64,000 bases of DNA from an uncultured Pelagibacteraceae bacterium (GCA_902594335.1 CACJLY010000001.1:62001-126000); one strand, 5' to 3'; shown: positions 19,013 through 29,079, numbered from the stretch's first letter. Made by a program: numbers and translations. The notes: generated by a model not told the origin, from the letters alone.

Positions 19013-19252
19013 ATGTCAGAAGATATTTCAAGCAAAGTTAAAAAAATAGTTGCAGATCATTTAGGTATAGACGAGTCAAAAGTGAATGAAGAATCAAGCT
19101 TTATTGATGATCTTGGAGCTGATAGTTTAGATACAGTCGAATTAGTCATGGCTTTCGAGGAAGAATTTGGATCTGAAATATCAGACAGTGATGCTGAAAA
19201 AATTTTAACTGTTGGAGATGCAGTAAAATTTATAGAAAATAAAGCTAACTAA
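19013..19252 (+). CDS. acpP: Acyl carrier protein
   Basis: This 79-residue acidic protein carries acyl chains on a phosphopantetheine attached to the Ser of [12 protein letters not shown] near residue 38. Size, charge and motif are standard for AcpP. A clear ribosome-binding site (AAAGGA) precedes the ATG by 6 nt, one of the better ones in the window, in keeping with high expression. The gene that normally follows, fabF, is absent; gmk begins 12 nt downstream. Confidence 0.96.
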   Translation: MSEDISSKVKKIVADHLGIDESKVNEESSFIDDLGADSLDTVELVMAFEEEFGSEISDSDAEKILTVGDAVKFIENKAN

Positions 19253-19264
19253 TTTTTTACTTAA

Positions 19265-19897
19265 ATGGCCGAAAAAAAAGCTGGGGTAATAGTTATAATA
19301 TCGTCCCCTTCAGGCGCTGGAAAAACAACCTTAGTAAAAAAAATTTCAAAAAGAAATAAATTTAGCATCTCAATTTCACACACCACAAGAAAACCAAGAG
19401 CAAAAGAAAAAAACGGTAAAGACTATTATTTTGTTAATAATGAAAAATTTAAAAAACTGATAAAAAATAAAAAACTTTTAGAATATGCTAAAGTTTTTAA
19501 AAATTATTATGGGTCATATAAAAAAACAGTTATTGATAAATTGAATAAAGGTGAAAATATTATATTTGATATAGATTGGCAAGGAACCAAACAAATAAAA
19601 AAAAAAAAATTGAAGTATAAAATAATCACAATATTTATTCTTCCTCCTTCTAAAAAAGAACTATTCAATAGATTGTTAAAAAGAGATCAAAAGGATAAAA
19701 AAATAGCTCTAGAAAGAATGAAACAATTTAAGACTGATGTAATGCATTGGAAAGATTATGACTTCACTGTTATTAATGACAAAATTGAAAAATGTTATAA
19801 ACAAATAATTAATTTTATAAATAAAAAAAATGAAAAAAATATTTTAAAAATTAATAAAAAATTTGTAAAAGATCATATTCAAAATTTAATTAATTAA
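19265..19897 (+). CDS. gmk: Guanylate kinase
   Basis: This 210-residue enzyme phosphorylates GMP to GDP with ATP. The P-loop is SSPSGAGKTTL near residue 12, followed by the GMP-binding SHTTRKPRAKEKNGKDYYFV segment and FDIDWQGTKQIK. A run of 13 A residues (about 19597-19609) encodes a lysine stretch within the gene. Its last 12 nt overlap the end of the convergent rsmA. Its usual neighbours fabF, mltG and yicC are missing. Confidence 0.94.
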   Translation: MAEKKAGVIVIISSPSGAGKTTLVKKISKRNKFSISISHTTRKPRAKEKNGKDYYFVNNEKFKKLIKNKKLLEYAKVFKNYYGSYKKTVIDKLNKGENIIFDIDWQGTKQIKKKKLKYKIITIFILPPSKKELFNRLLKRDQKDKKIALERMKQFKTDVMHWKDYDFTVINDKIEKCYKQIINFINKKNEKNILKINKKFVKDHIQNLIN

Positions 19898-20677
19898 AGT
19901 TTCGTATATATCACAAATTTTATAGTATGTTAGGTTATCTAGATTTTGAGGTCTTGAATTTAAATCCAATGATAACTTTTTTGATATATCTTCAAAATTT
20001 TTAAATAAAAATTTTAAAGGTTTTTTTATCATCTTACGTTTTTGACTAAAAAAAATGTTTGTTATATATTCTAAATTTTTTGAATTCTTTAAGTTATAAA
20101 ATTCATTCTTTGGAGTAAAAACTAACAACGTGCTATCTACTTTTGGTTTTGGCTTAAAACTACTTGGATATATATCTACAATTTTTTCTATATTAAATTT
20201 CCAATTTGATAATATAGAAATTCTTCCATAATTTTTTGTATTTACATTTGCAATTATCCTTTCAGCAACTTCTTTTTGAAACATAAGAATAAATTTTTTA
20301 CAAAAATTATTTAAGTTCTTCATTTTTATCCATTTAACTAGTATTTGAGTTGAAATATTGTATGGCAGATTTCCAAACACAATGATGTTTTTTTTTCTAA
20401 AATTATCGAAAGAGTATTTCATCATGTCTTCACGAATTATTCTTATTCTTTCACCAAATCTACTATTTAAATATTCTGTAAATCTTAAATCTTTTTCAAT
20501 GACTATAAGTTCTTTTGGTGATTTTTCCAAAATTTTTTCTGTTAAATTTCCTTTACCAGGACCAACTTCAATCACTAAATCATTTTTTTTCACATTTCCA
20601 GTTTCAACAATCAAATTTATAATTTCTTTATCAATTAAAAAATTTTGACCTAAACTTTTTTTTGGAAAAAGATTCAT
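19886..20677 (-). CDS. rsmA: 16S rRNA dimethyladenosine transferase
   Basis: This 263-residue SAM-dependent methyltransferase (KsgA) dimethylates two adjacent adenosines in the 3' end of 16S rRNA. It opens with KSLGQNFLID, has the SAM loop VIEVGPGKGNLTEKIL, and the catalytic motif NLPYNIS near residue 108. It is the last gene of a six-gene overlapping unit and overlaps pdxA by 4 nt, a pairing conserved in proteobacteria. Confidence 0.95.
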   Translation of the reverse strand: MNLFPKKSLGQNFLIDKEIINLIVETGNVKKNDLVIEVGPGKGNLTEKILEKSPKELIVIEKDLRFTEYLNSRFGERIRIIREDMMKYSFDNFRKKNIIVFGNLPYNISTQILVKWIKMKNLNNFCKKFILMFQKEVAERIIANVNTKNYGRISILSNWKFNIEKIVDIYPSSFKPKPKVDSTLLVFTPKNEFYNLKNSKNLEYITNIFFSQKRKMIKKPLKFLFKNFEDISKKLSLDLNSRPQNLDNLTYYKICDIYETLIN

Positions 20678-21639
20678 CTTAATTTATTTAAAAAATTTAA
20701 AGCATAAAAAATTGAAGATGCGTCAGATTTATTTGTTCCTACCATTTCATGATTTGGTCCATGATCAGGAGTAATTTTTATGAAAGGCAATCCAATAGTT
20801 ATATTTATAGCTTTAAATTTAAATAATGTTTTAATAGGTGAAAGTACTTGATCGTGATACATGCCAATCACGACATCATACTTTTTAATATTTTTATCTA
20901 AAAAAAATGTATCAGCAGGAATTGGACCTGTTACTAAAAAATTTTTTTTTTTTAAAAAATTTATTGCAGGGATGATCTCTCTTTTTTCCTCGCTTACTTT
21001 ATCGTTAGTTTCACAATGAGGGTTTAGTCCAAGTACTGCAATATTCGGAATTTTTTTAAGTCTCGATTTATAAAAATTATCAATTTTTATTATATTATTT
21101 ATGATTTCCTTTTTTTTAATAAAGCTAGCAACTTTTTTAATTGGTACATGAGTTGTCAAAGGGGAAACTGCTAGATCTTTATTATATATTAACATCACCG
21201 GCTGTTTAGAGTTTGTTTTTTTAGCTATGTACTCTGTAATTCCTGGAAATTTTTTTTTTAAAAAATGTTTTTTTGATACTGGGCCATTTATTAACGCATG
21301 GATTTTATTTTCTTTAATTAACTTTAAACTTAAATTAAAACATTCTTCAATATATCTGTTTGAATGATTTGAAATTTTAGCAAAAATTGTTTTAAATCTA
21401 TAATCTACGTTAATCATATTTACTAATTCATATTTAGAACTATTCAAATCTTTAATAATGTTAATTTTTATTCTGAATTTTAAGACCTTCATTTGATTTT
21501 TAAATAATTTGTAGCTTCCAATCAAAATAATTTTTTTTTTACTCTTTTTAAAGTTGTCAGAATTGAAATATTTCATCAGTATCTCTGTAAATGTTGAGTA
21601 AGGCTCTCCGAGTACAACCAGGATAATTTTAGTACTCAT
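20674..21639 (-). CDS. pdxA: 4-hydroxythreonine-4-phosphate dehydrogenase
   Basis: This 321-residue NAD-dependent enzyme oxidises 4-phospho-hydroxy-L-threonine in vitamin B6 synthesis. Signatures include NGPVSKKHF, LTTHVPI, LGLNPHCETND, and the metal-binding MYHDQVLSP and TPDHGPNHEMVG near the C-terminus. A 12-nt A/T homopolymer lies within it near 20942-20953. It overlaps surA by 11 nt and rsmA by 4 nt, the classic surA-pdxA-rsmA order. Confidence 0.94.
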   Translation of the reverse strand: MSTKIILVVLGEPYSTFTEILMKYFNSDNFKKSKKKIILIGSYKLFKNQMKVLKFRIKINIIKDLNSSKYELVNMINVDYRFKTIFAKISNHSNRYIEECFNLSLKLIKENKIHALINGPVSKKHFLKKKFPGITEYIAKKTNSKQPVMLIYNKDLAVSPLTTHVPIKKVASFIKKKEIINNIIKIDNFYKSRLKKIPNIAVLGLNPHCETNDKVSEEKREIIPAINFLKKKNFLVTGPIPADTFFLDKNIKKYDVVIGMYHDQVLSPIKTLFKFKAINITIGLPFIKITPDHGPNHEMVGTNKSDASSIFYALNFLNKLR

Positions 21640-22561
21640 ATATTTCTATGTTTTTTTTTAATCTTTTATAAAATATCATTGAAAAACTATTAAGCTGTCT
21701 ATTTGTTTCTCTAATGATCACTTTTTCTAGCTGATCATTAATATTAATATTATTTTTAACTTCTTTTTTATCATTAACTTTTATCAAGATATAACCATTA
21801 GCAATCTTTATTGGTTTACTTATTTCATTTATCTTTAAATTTTTAATCTGTGAATTTATTTGAGTAGAAATCTGTAATTCATTTACCCAGCCTATTAAAC
21901 CTCCATTATTCGACGTATTTGAAATACTATGAATATTTGCTGTATTTTCAAACCCAATTTCTTTTAAACTTTTATTTATAATTGAAAATTTTTTTTTAAA
22001 ATTTTTATTTATGCTTTCACTTATGACAATTTCTGACAAATTATAATCAAACTTCTTTTGTTTATTATTAAATTGTATTAATATTTTTTTCCTTAAATCT
22101 TCTTTATTAATAATTACATTTTTTACATATTTTTCATAAACAAGTTTGTTCCATAGTGTTTCGATAAGTAGTTTTTTTTTTACTTCTTCATAATTTATCT
22201 CTTTATTTTCTAAAATTTCTTTCAGTTCATCTCTGTTTTTAATATTTTTTTTTAAAAGTAAATTATTTTCAATAGTATTTATTAAATTATTTTTTTTATT
22301 AAAATCATAAAATTTTTCAATTTCTTTTTTTTTAATTGTTTCTGTGATTAGTGATTCTTTAGCTATACTATATGATTTTGATGGTTTTAATTCTTTTAAT
22401 TTAGGATTCAAAAAAAATAAATATCTTTTTTCATTTTGTATATCTAAATTAGTAATGATCTCATCTTGAACTTTGACTTTAATATTAATCAGATTTGCGT
22501 TTGAATATTTATTAAAGTTAAGCAAAACAATTAGAAATATAAATATTTTTAATTTACTCAT
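21629..22561 (-). CDS. surA: SurA-like periplasmic chaperone / peptidyl-prolyl isomerase
   Basis: This 310-residue protein has an N-terminal signal segment (FIFLIVLLNFNKYSNA), a SurA-type N-terminal helical domain opening with VKVQDEIITNLDIQNEKRYL, and one parvulin-like domain with NNGGLIGWVNELQ near residue 220 and ISKPIKIANGYILIKV. It is shorter than the two-parvulin E. coli SurA. The position directly after lptD fits a role in folding outer-membrane proteins, including LptD. Sequence divergence is high, so the isomerase activity is uncertain. Confidence 0.82.
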   Translation of the reverse strand: MSKLKIFIFLIVLLNFNKYSNANLINIKVKVQDEIITNLDIQNEKRYLFFLNPKLKELKPSKSYSIAKESLITETIKKKEIEKFYDFNKKNNLINTIENNLLLKKNIKNRDELKEILENKEINYEEVKKKLLIETLWNKLVYEKYVKNVIINKEDLRKKILIQFNNKQKKFDYNLSEIVISESINKNFKKKFSIINKSLKEIGFENTANIHSISNTSNNGGLIGWVNELQISTQINSQIKNLKINEISKPIKIANGYILIKVNDKKEVKNNININDQLEKVIIRETNRQLNSFSMIFYKRLKKNIEIYEY

Positions 22562-24962
22562 CTTTTTTCATTTCAAATATTGTGTTAGCTGAACCTCTCA
22601 ATTCAGCAAAAGGAATAAATTTTATTAGGAAATATAAGCTTTCATCTGGTACAAGACTTCCGTTTCTAAAAAATTTCTTTTGGTATTGAAAAGAGGCTAA
22701 TAAACAATCTGTTTCATATTCATAGGACAATTTGTAAAATTGTGTAAAGTCGTCCTTTAAATCTTTCGTTGTATTAAACTGCAAAGAATTCTCGTCATTC
22801 ATCTTAAAAACTGTATTATTTTTTATAGTCTCAGTATTACCAAAGTCATGGTTTTCAGTAATATAATCAAAAGTTGTAACAAATTTATTTCCACCAAATT
22901 TTGCTGTTATTGCATCATAATTTGAAAAGTTTAAATCTCTATCATATGAAAAATTATAGTTAAATTCAATTTTGTTATCAATTTTGTAATAAATATCTCC
23001 AACAATATCAGACCTGGTCTGGCCCAATTTAGATTTTTTTGGTAAACTTAAATCTTTTTTATCTTTAAAAATATTTCCTAAACTGATGCCAATCATTTTG
23101 TCATTATTAAAGTTTTGTTTTTCGTATTCAATTCCCAATGTTAGAGATTTTCCTCGTTCAACCATATCAGATCTTCCTATTCTATTAGAAGAAAAAATAT
23201 TATCGTAGTGTATCTTTCCTTCCGTATCTGAAATATTTTTTCCATTTGAAGGGCTGAATCTAAATTGAGCTATTGGCTTTATAAAATTGGTACCATCATT
23301 TAAATTTTTCTTCATTGGAAGTTCTGACCTAACTAAAAATGTTCCAAATATCTCATGGTCATTTTTGTTTTCATATATTGAGGAATTTTTTGAATAGGTA
23401 TTATAATTTTTCAAATAAAAATTGTAATCAGTTACTAATCCTTCTGAAGATATAAAATCAAGTGAATTAAAATTAAAATCATTATTTATTAATACTTCAT
23501 GCTTATTTGTGTCATAAAATTTTTGAAATCCAGATGATGAAAAATTAAATATACCGTTATAATCCTCATCAATATCTATTCTTTTTGAAAAATTAAAGTT
23601 TGGAAATACAAATTGGTATTTGTCACTATCTGCTTTTGATAAATCCTCATATATTATAAAAGAGTTTATTAAATTAGTATCTTCATCAATGTCTCTATCA
23701 AATTCTATGTAAGATTTAAGATAACTATCGCTCTCAATTATTTTTGTGTAATCTTTAATGTCATGAATTTTTAAGTAGTTATCATTACTGACATTTTGAA
23801 TATTAATTTCATATTTAGTTATTTCATCAAAATTACCATTTAATTCAGCAAATAGATGGCTATTCGTATTATTTTCGTCGTTATTAAAACTGAAATCAGC
23901 AATTAAATTAGAATTTTTAAAAGCTTCTCTGTATTCAGTGTGTAAAATAAAATCATTATCTATGTAAAATCTTGGTTTAAAAGTTAAATCATTCGAATTT
24001 GATAAATTATAAAAATAAGGAATGCTAACGGATGCTCCTAAATTATTTGAACCTTTGTAAAAAGGAGTTAAAAAACCAGATTTTCTTTTTACAGATGGGT
24101 CCGGGTGGTTGAAATAAGGTACATAAAACACTTTTTTACCGAAAACTTTAAGCCACGATTTTTCATATTCAAATAATTTCTTTATTTTATCATGATTAAA
24201 TACTTGGCTTTCAAGCTCCCAGCCTCTACAATTTTTATTTTCTTTATTACAAGTACTGAATACTGACTTATAAATTTTAGAGTTTTCGTTATTTGAGGTT
24301 ATACTTTTTCCTTTTAAAATAGGATCATTATCCTCATTACCAAAAAAAGAATTTTCAAACTCTATTTTAATCTCTTTGCCAACAATCTCATTCATTGTAA
24401 GATTAATTTTAGAATTTTCAAAAAAATAGTTATTGTTATTTTTATCTGTTACGATTACTTCATTTGACGATACTATTTTTTTAATTAAATCTAAAACTAA
24501 CCCACTATTAAACAAAAATTTATTATCATCATTATCGTTAACAGTTGTAAATTCTTTACTTAATATTTTTTTGATATTTCTATTATATAAAACATCAAAC
24601 GAGTTTATTTCATAAATTTCTTCACTCAGAATATATGTTTCACTTTTTGAGAGAATTATATTTTCAATCTCATTATAAATAATTTTTTGACTTTCAATAT
24701 AAATATTATTTTCGACATCATAATATTTTACATCATCAAGAATTATTAATTCAGAATTTTTTTTGTCATATATAAATTTTTCACCTTCAATTATTAAATT
24801 ACTTGAGGGTATTTTTGCTTTACCTTTTGTTGCAAAAACCATATTTCCACTCTCTTCAATCTTAATGTTATTAGAGTCAAAAAATATTGTTTCACCTTTT
24901 AAACTTGAGTTAGAAAATACCAAAACAAGCAATATATAGTATATAAGAGATTTAATTTTCAT
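22554..24962 (-). CDS. lptD: LPS-assembly protein LptD
   Basis: This 802-residue outer-membrane protein inserts lipopolysaccharide at the cell surface. A signal peptide (SLIYYILLVLVFSNSSLKG) precedes an OstA/LptA-like N-terminal domain of beta repeats (residues about 30-200). A large beta-barrel follows, with the family segment FYVPYFNHPDPSVKRKSGFLTPFY near residue 275. It overlaps lptG upstream by 11 nt and surA downstream by 8 nt, so transport permeases, translocon and chaperone are made from one message. The barrel is very divergent; placement rests on the N-terminal half and context. Confidence 0.9.
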   Translation of the reverse strand: MKIKSLIYYILLVLVFSNSSLKGETIFFDSNNIKIEESGNMVFATKGKAKIPSSNLIIEGEKFIYDKKNSELIILDDVKYYDVENNIYIESQKIIYNEIENIILSKSETYILSEEIYEINSFDVLYNRNIKKILSKEFTTVNDNDDNKFLFNSGLVLDLIKKIVSSNEVIVTDKNNNNYFFENSKINLTMNEIVGKEIKIEFENSFFGNEDNDPILKGKSITSNNENSKIYKSVFSTCNKENKNCRGWELESQVFNHDKIKKLFEYEKSWLKVFGKKVFYVPYFNHPDPSVKRKSGFLTPFYKGSNNLGASVSIPYFYNLSNSNDLTFKPRFYIDNDFILHTEYREAFKNSNLIADFSFNNDENNTNSHLFAELNGNFDEITKYEINIQNVSNDNYLKIHDIKDYTKIIESDSYLKSYIEFDRDIDEDTNLINSFIIYEDLSKADSDKYQFVFPNFNFSKRIDIDEDYNGIFNFSSSGFQKFYDTNKHEVLINNDFNFNSLDFISSEGLVTDYNFYLKNYNTYSKNSSIYENKNDHEIFGTFLVRSELPMKKNLNDGTNFIKPIAQFRFSPSNGKNISDTEGKIHYDNIFSSNRIGRSDMVERGKSLTLGIEYEKQNFNNDKMIGISLGNIFKDKKDLSLPKKSKLGQTRSDIVGDIYYKIDNKIEFNYNFSYDRDLNFSNYDAITAKFGGNKFVTTFDYITENHDFGNTETIKNNTVFKMNDENSLQFNTTKDLKDDFTQFYKLSYEYETDCLLASFQYQKKFFRNGSLVPDESLYFLIKFIPFAELRGSANTIFEMKKDE

Positions 24963-26040
24963 TTAATCTTGTTAACCCTAATGCACAAATAAGAAAAATA
25001 AGTATTTGTGGCAACCATATAGATGCTTCAACTGGCAGTGTTTCATTTTTTCCAAATAAAATTGAGAAATAATTAATATAATAAAAAATGACAGAAACCA
25101 ACACACCAATAACAATCAAAAAAAATCTTGACTTTATAAAACTTAATTTAAACATAAGTAATGCTCCAATTATTGTAGTCAATGTAAGATAGAATGGCGT
25201 ACTATAAATTTTATTTAGGTGTAATTTAACATCAGTAGCAGAATATCCTATGGATTTATAGTTTTCTCTCAATTCAATAAGTTGAAGAATATTTAATGAA
25301 TTTAAATTTGAATATAAATTCGAAATAATTTCACCATCAAATGAAGATGCATAGCGGTAGATATTTAAATTTTGAGTTTTTTTATCTTCTGAAAAAATTT
25401 TTACATTCGTCAGAACCCATTTTTTTTCTGTAATATCTGCATTTTCAGATACAATCGTATTTATTAGTTTATAATTGTTATCTAATTCAGTTATTTTTAA
25501 ATTTTGTAAATTATCAACCCTATAATTTCTGGCATTTATAATAAATATTCTATTTCCATTTTCACTTATTTCCTTCATCCATAAACCATCTTCATTTACA
25601 ACAGCTAAATGATCACCTGTATTCGAATATTTGTACTTTATGTTTAAATACAGACTTTTAAGATTAGCTGAAAATGAGTAATAGATGACGATAAGCAATA
25701 TTCCAGTTACCAATGAAACTATTGAAATTATCATTGTTATTTTTAAGTTATTAATCCCATTAGATCTAAGTAATTCTATTTCTTCATTTTCATAAAGACT
25801 TATAAAAAAAAACATAACACCTAACAAAAAAATAAAAGGAAGAATTTCAAAAATTATCGATGGTATATTTAAAATAGTCAATACAATTGGATAATAAATT
25901 TCATTTTCTTTATTCTCAAAATACTTAATTTCTTCAAAAATATTTAAAAAAAAACTTAAAAAAATAAATACTATTAGAATTATTAAAATATTCTTCAAAA
26001 AAAGTTTTGTTAAGTAATTTTCATATTGTTTAAGCATCAT
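24952..26040 (-). CDS. lptG: LPS export permease LptG
   Basis: This 362-residue inner-membrane protein of the YjgP/YjgQ family has three N-terminal helices, a periplasmic beta-jellyroll-like domain (about residues 130-265) and three C-terminal helices. With LptF and the LptB ATPase it extracts LPS from the inner membrane. The segment YENEEIELLRSNGIN near residue 88 is the coupling region that contacts LptB. It starts within lptF's end (4 nt overlap). The assignment LptG versus LptF follows gene order. Confidence 0.9.
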   Translation of the reverse strand: MMLKQYENYLTKLFLKNILIILIVFIFLSFFLNIFEEIKYFENKENEIYYPIVLTILNIPSIIFEILPFIFLLGVMFFFISLYENEEIELLRSNGINNLKITMIISIVSLVTGILLIVIYYSFSANLKSLYLNIKYKYSNTGDHLAVVNEDGLWMKEISENGNRIFIINARNYRVDNLQNLKITELDNNYKLINTIVSENADITEKKWVLTNVKIFSEDKKTQNLNIYRYASSFDGEIISNLYSNLNSLNILQLIELRENYKSIGYSATDVKLHLNKIYSTPFYLTLTTIIGALLMFKLSFIKSRFFLIVIGVLVSVIFYYINYFSILFGKNETLPVEASIWLPQILIFLICALGLTRLNEN

Positions 26041-27185
26041 AAAAAATTTAATCTAAATTTGGTAAAAAGTAATAAAAAAAAATAAAAGAATAGAATTAAA
26101 ATAAAAGGCATAAGCAATATCAGGTAAGCTAAATTAATGGAGTCTAAGAAAAATTTTAGACTCAATTGTGATAAAATAATGATTCCAATTCCTATTAAGA
26201 ATATATTAAGTTTATGAAATTTTGTTAGGTATCTAGATTTTGGTTCAATCACAAGACTTGCACCTACAAGAGAAATAATAAGAGTATAAAATGGTAATAT
26301 AAATCTTTTGTAGAGTTCTTCACCTATAGATTTTACCGTCCTTAAATGACAAGTTTCATTTTCTGGCTTCTTAATTATTTCATCTTTATTTAATTTCTTG
26401 GTTAAAAAAATATTTTTAATACACATGAACATTGTCATTGAATCTAATTCTTGAATCTTTGAGTCCGTAACTGTTTTTGTAGAAAATTCTGATAGGTCAT
26501 AGTCAGTTTCAGAAAACTTAAGAGTATAGGTACTACCTTTATTTATATTAGTAATTCCACCATTAAAAAGTCTGAGAAAATATTTCTTATTAATCCTAAT
26601 TATTCTGCCACTTTCTGAAACAATAATTTTTGATTTATAAGGATCTATTTTTTCATTAATATAAATTTTTTCAAGCTTTCCATCTTTATGATACTTTTCA
26701 ACGAATATAGTTAAATTTTTCACTACATTTATAAATTTTTTTTCTGAAATTAAATTTGGTAAAAAGTCTATATTTGACTCTTTAATAAAATTTCTGCCAA
26801 GGCTCTGTGATTTTGGAACTACAAATAAATTTAAAATTAACTGTAAAACTAAAAATAAAAGTGAAAATTTTAAAATAAAATTTATAAATTCGATTTTTTT
26901 AATACCATTATTCCAAAAAACAATTAATTCATTTGTATTATTGTATTTATTAATTACATAGAAAATAGAGATAAAAAATACAAAAACTATAGTTTTGCTA
27001 AATATTTTTGGCAAAGTTAATGAAACATAATAAAAATAAACATTTAAACTATGCCCGTCGTCTGATACCAAATCTAGAAAGTTTACAGCCTGTATTATCC
27101 ATACAATAAAAGTAATATTAAAAGAGGCAATTAAAAAAAAATTTACTATATCTAGTGAAAATTTACGAAATATTAATTTATTCAT
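26037..27185 (-). CDS. lptF: LPS export permease LptF
   Basis: This 382-residue YjgP/YjgQ-family permease has the same layout as LptG: three helices, a periplasmic domain with LFNGGITNINKG, and three C-terminal helices. The coupling segment is NTNELIVFWNNGIKK near residue 85. It is the first gene of the lptF-lptG-lptD-surA-pdxA-rsmA unit. The divergent pepA start is 54 nt away, a conserved arrangement in alphaproteobacteria and others. Confidence 0.9.
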   Translation of the reverse strand: MNKLIFRKFSLDIVNFFLIASFNITFIVWIIQAVNFLDLVSDDGHSLNVYFYYVSLTLPKIFSKTIVFVFFISIFYVINKYNNTNELIVFWNNGIKKIEFINFILKFSLLFLVLQLILNLFVVPKSQSLGRNFIKESNIDFLPNLISEKKFINVVKNLTIFVEKYHKDGKLEKIYINEKIDPYKSKIIVSESGRIIRINKKYFLRLFNGGITNINKGSTYTLKFSETDYDLSEFSTKTVTDSKIQELDSMTMFMCIKNIFLTKKLNKDEIIKKPENETCHLRTVKSIGEELYKRFILPFYTLIISLVGASLVIEPKSRYLTKFHKLNIFLIGIGIIILSQLSLKFFLDSINLAYLILLMPFILILFFYFFLLLFTKFRLNFL

Positions 27186-27239
27186 TGAAATTATTGTTTT
27201 AATAAATATACAACATTATCTAGTAAAAATTTCAAAAAA

Positions 27240-28676
27240 ATGAAACTAAATTTAAATTTTGTAAATAAAGTCCCAAAAATCGCAAAGGATAACGAGATTA
27301 TTCTCCTAACTCAAAAAGTTATAAAAAGTAAAGAGATTAAACTATTAGCAAAATCAGTTTTCAATAATAAACTTTTTTCTGAGGGGAATTTTCTTATAAA
27401 AGATTACAACAACAAAAGCTATGTATTCGTAAATTGCACTAATTCAAAAGTTTCCTTAGATTTTGAAAAAATTGGTTCTAAATTATTTGTTTTTTTAAAG
27501 GAAAATAAAAAAGAAAATTCATTTATAAATGTAGAAAATAATTCTTTTACTAATGTACAATTAGAAAAGTTTCTTCATGGAGCACAACTTAAGTCATATA
27601 ATTTTAATCTTTACAAAACAGATAAGAAAAAAAATGTTAATATAAATTTAAGTGTTGTTGGCAGAAACACCAAACAAAAAAATTTATTAAGAAACAAATT
27701 AAATGCTCTTTTGGAAGGGGTTTTTCTTACTAGAGATTTAGTTTCTGAACCTGGTAATATTTTGCACCCAGATGAATACGCAAAGAGAATTGTTAAATTA
27801 AGAAAGTTTGGATTAAAAGTAACTGTATATGACCAAAAGAGATTAAAAAAATTAGGTTTTAATGCATTGCTCGGTGTCGGACAAGGAAGTATCAGAGGTT
27901 CTTATATGGTAACAATAGAGTGGAATGGAAATAAAAATAAATCAAAACCTTTAGCCTTCGTTGGAAAAGGTGTTTGTTTTGATACTGGTGGAATTTCACT
28001 CAAACCTGCAAAATTTATGGAAGATATGACATATGATATGGCGGGTTCAGCGACTGTAGTTGGTCTTATGAAAACTCTAGCTTTAAGGAAATCTAAAATT
28101 AATGCAGTTGGAGTCGTTGGATTAGTTGAAAATATGCCAGGAGCCAATGCACAAAGACCTGGAGATATTGTAAAATCTTACAGCGGACAAACAATCGAAG
28201 TTTTAAATACAGATGCTGAAGGGAGACTAGTTTTAGCAGATGCACTTACATATACTGAAGAGAAATTTAGGCCAAGTCTAATTATTGACTTAGCAACATT
28301 AACTGGAGCAATAATTGTTGCGCTTGGATCTGAATATGCTGGGCTTTGGTCAAATAATAAAAAATTATCTAAACAACTTTTTGATGCTGGAGAGCATGTA
28401 GAAGAAAAAGTATGGGAAATGCCACTTCATGAGAATTATAACAAATTAATGAATTCAAATAATGCTGATATGCAAAATATTAATTATGTTGGAGGAGCTG
28501 GATCAACAACTGCAGCTCAATTTTTACAAAGATTTATAATTAATAAAACACCTTGGGCCCATTTAGATATTGCTGGAATGGCTTTTTCTAAATATGCTGG
28601 AGCATTGAATTCTGGCGGCGCAACTGGATATGGTGTTAGATTATTAAACAAATTTATTGAGGAGAATTATGAGTAA
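27240..28676 (+). CDS. pepA: Leucyl aminopeptidase (M17)
   Basis: This 478-residue cytosolic metallo-aminopeptidase removes N-terminal residues from peptides. The catalytic C-terminal domain carries FVGKGVCFDTGGISLKP and the M17 signature NTDAEGRLVLADAL near residue 325, which contain the two-metal ligands and the active-site Arg. The N-terminal domain is poorly conserved, as usual. Its last 8 nt overlap the start of ndk. Confidence 0.95.
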   Translation: MKLNLNFVNKVPKIAKDNEIILLTQKVIKSKEIKLLAKSVFNNKLFSEGNFLIKDYNNKSYVFVNCTNSKVSLDFEKIGSKLFVFLKENKKENSFINVENNSFTNVQLEKFLHGAQLKSYNFNLYKTDKKKNVNINLSVVGRNTKQKNLLRNKLNALLEGVFLTRDLVSEPGNILHPDEYAKRIVKLRKFGLKVTVYDQKRLKKLGFNALLGVGQGSIRGSYMVTIEWNGNKNKSKPLAFVGKGVCFDTGGISLKPAKFMEDMTYDMAGSATVVGLMKTLALRKSKINAVGVVGLVENMPGANAQRPGDIVKSYSGQTIEVLNTDAEGRLVLADALTYTEEKFRPSLIIDLATLTGAIIVALGSEYAGLWSNNKKLSKQLFDAGEHVEEKVWEMPLHENYNKLMNSNNADMQNINYVGGAGSTTAAQFLQRFIINKTPWAHLDIAGMAFSKYAGALNSGGATGYGVRLLNKFIEENYE

Positions 28677-29079
28677 TATTGAACAAACATTATCAATAAT
28701 TAAGCCAGATGCTGTTGAAAGAAATTTGCAAGATCAGATTAAAAATGAATTTAAAAATAATGGATTTGAAATTTTAAAGGAAAAAAAAATTCATATTTCT
28801 AAAGAAGAAGCTGAAAAGTTTTATAAAGTTCATGAGTTTAAACCATTTTATAATGATTTGTGTGCTTACTTATCTTCTGGACCAATTGTTGTAATGAGTC
28901 TTCAAAAAGATAATGCTGTTCTTGAAAATAGAAAATTGATGGGAGCGACTAACCCTAAAGACGCAGAAGAAGGAACGCTTCGAAAAAAATATGGTATTTC
29001 AATTGATAAAAATTCTGTTCATGGATCAGATAGTATTGAAAATGCTAAGATAGAGTTAGATTTTTTTTTTAAAGATTAG
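28669..29079 (+). CDS. ndk: Nucleoside diphosphate kinase
   Basis: This 136-residue enzyme equilibrates nucleoside di- and triphosphates through a phosphohistidine. The N-terminus reads TLSIIKPDAVERN and the active-site His is in NSVHGSDSIENA near residue 117. The ORF-track start adds MRRI; I chose the ATG at 28669 because GAGGAG lies 4 nt upstream and the protein then begins like the family. It overlaps pepA by 8 nt, and its 3' end overlaps the convergent purN by 11 nt. Confidence 0.95.
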   Translation: MSNIEQTLSIIKPDAVERNLQDQIKNEFKNNGFEILKEKKIHISKEEAEKFYKVHEFKPFYNDLCAYLSSGPIVVMSLQKDNAVLENRKLMGATNPKDAEEGTLRKKYGISIDKNSVHGSDSIENAKIELDFFFKD

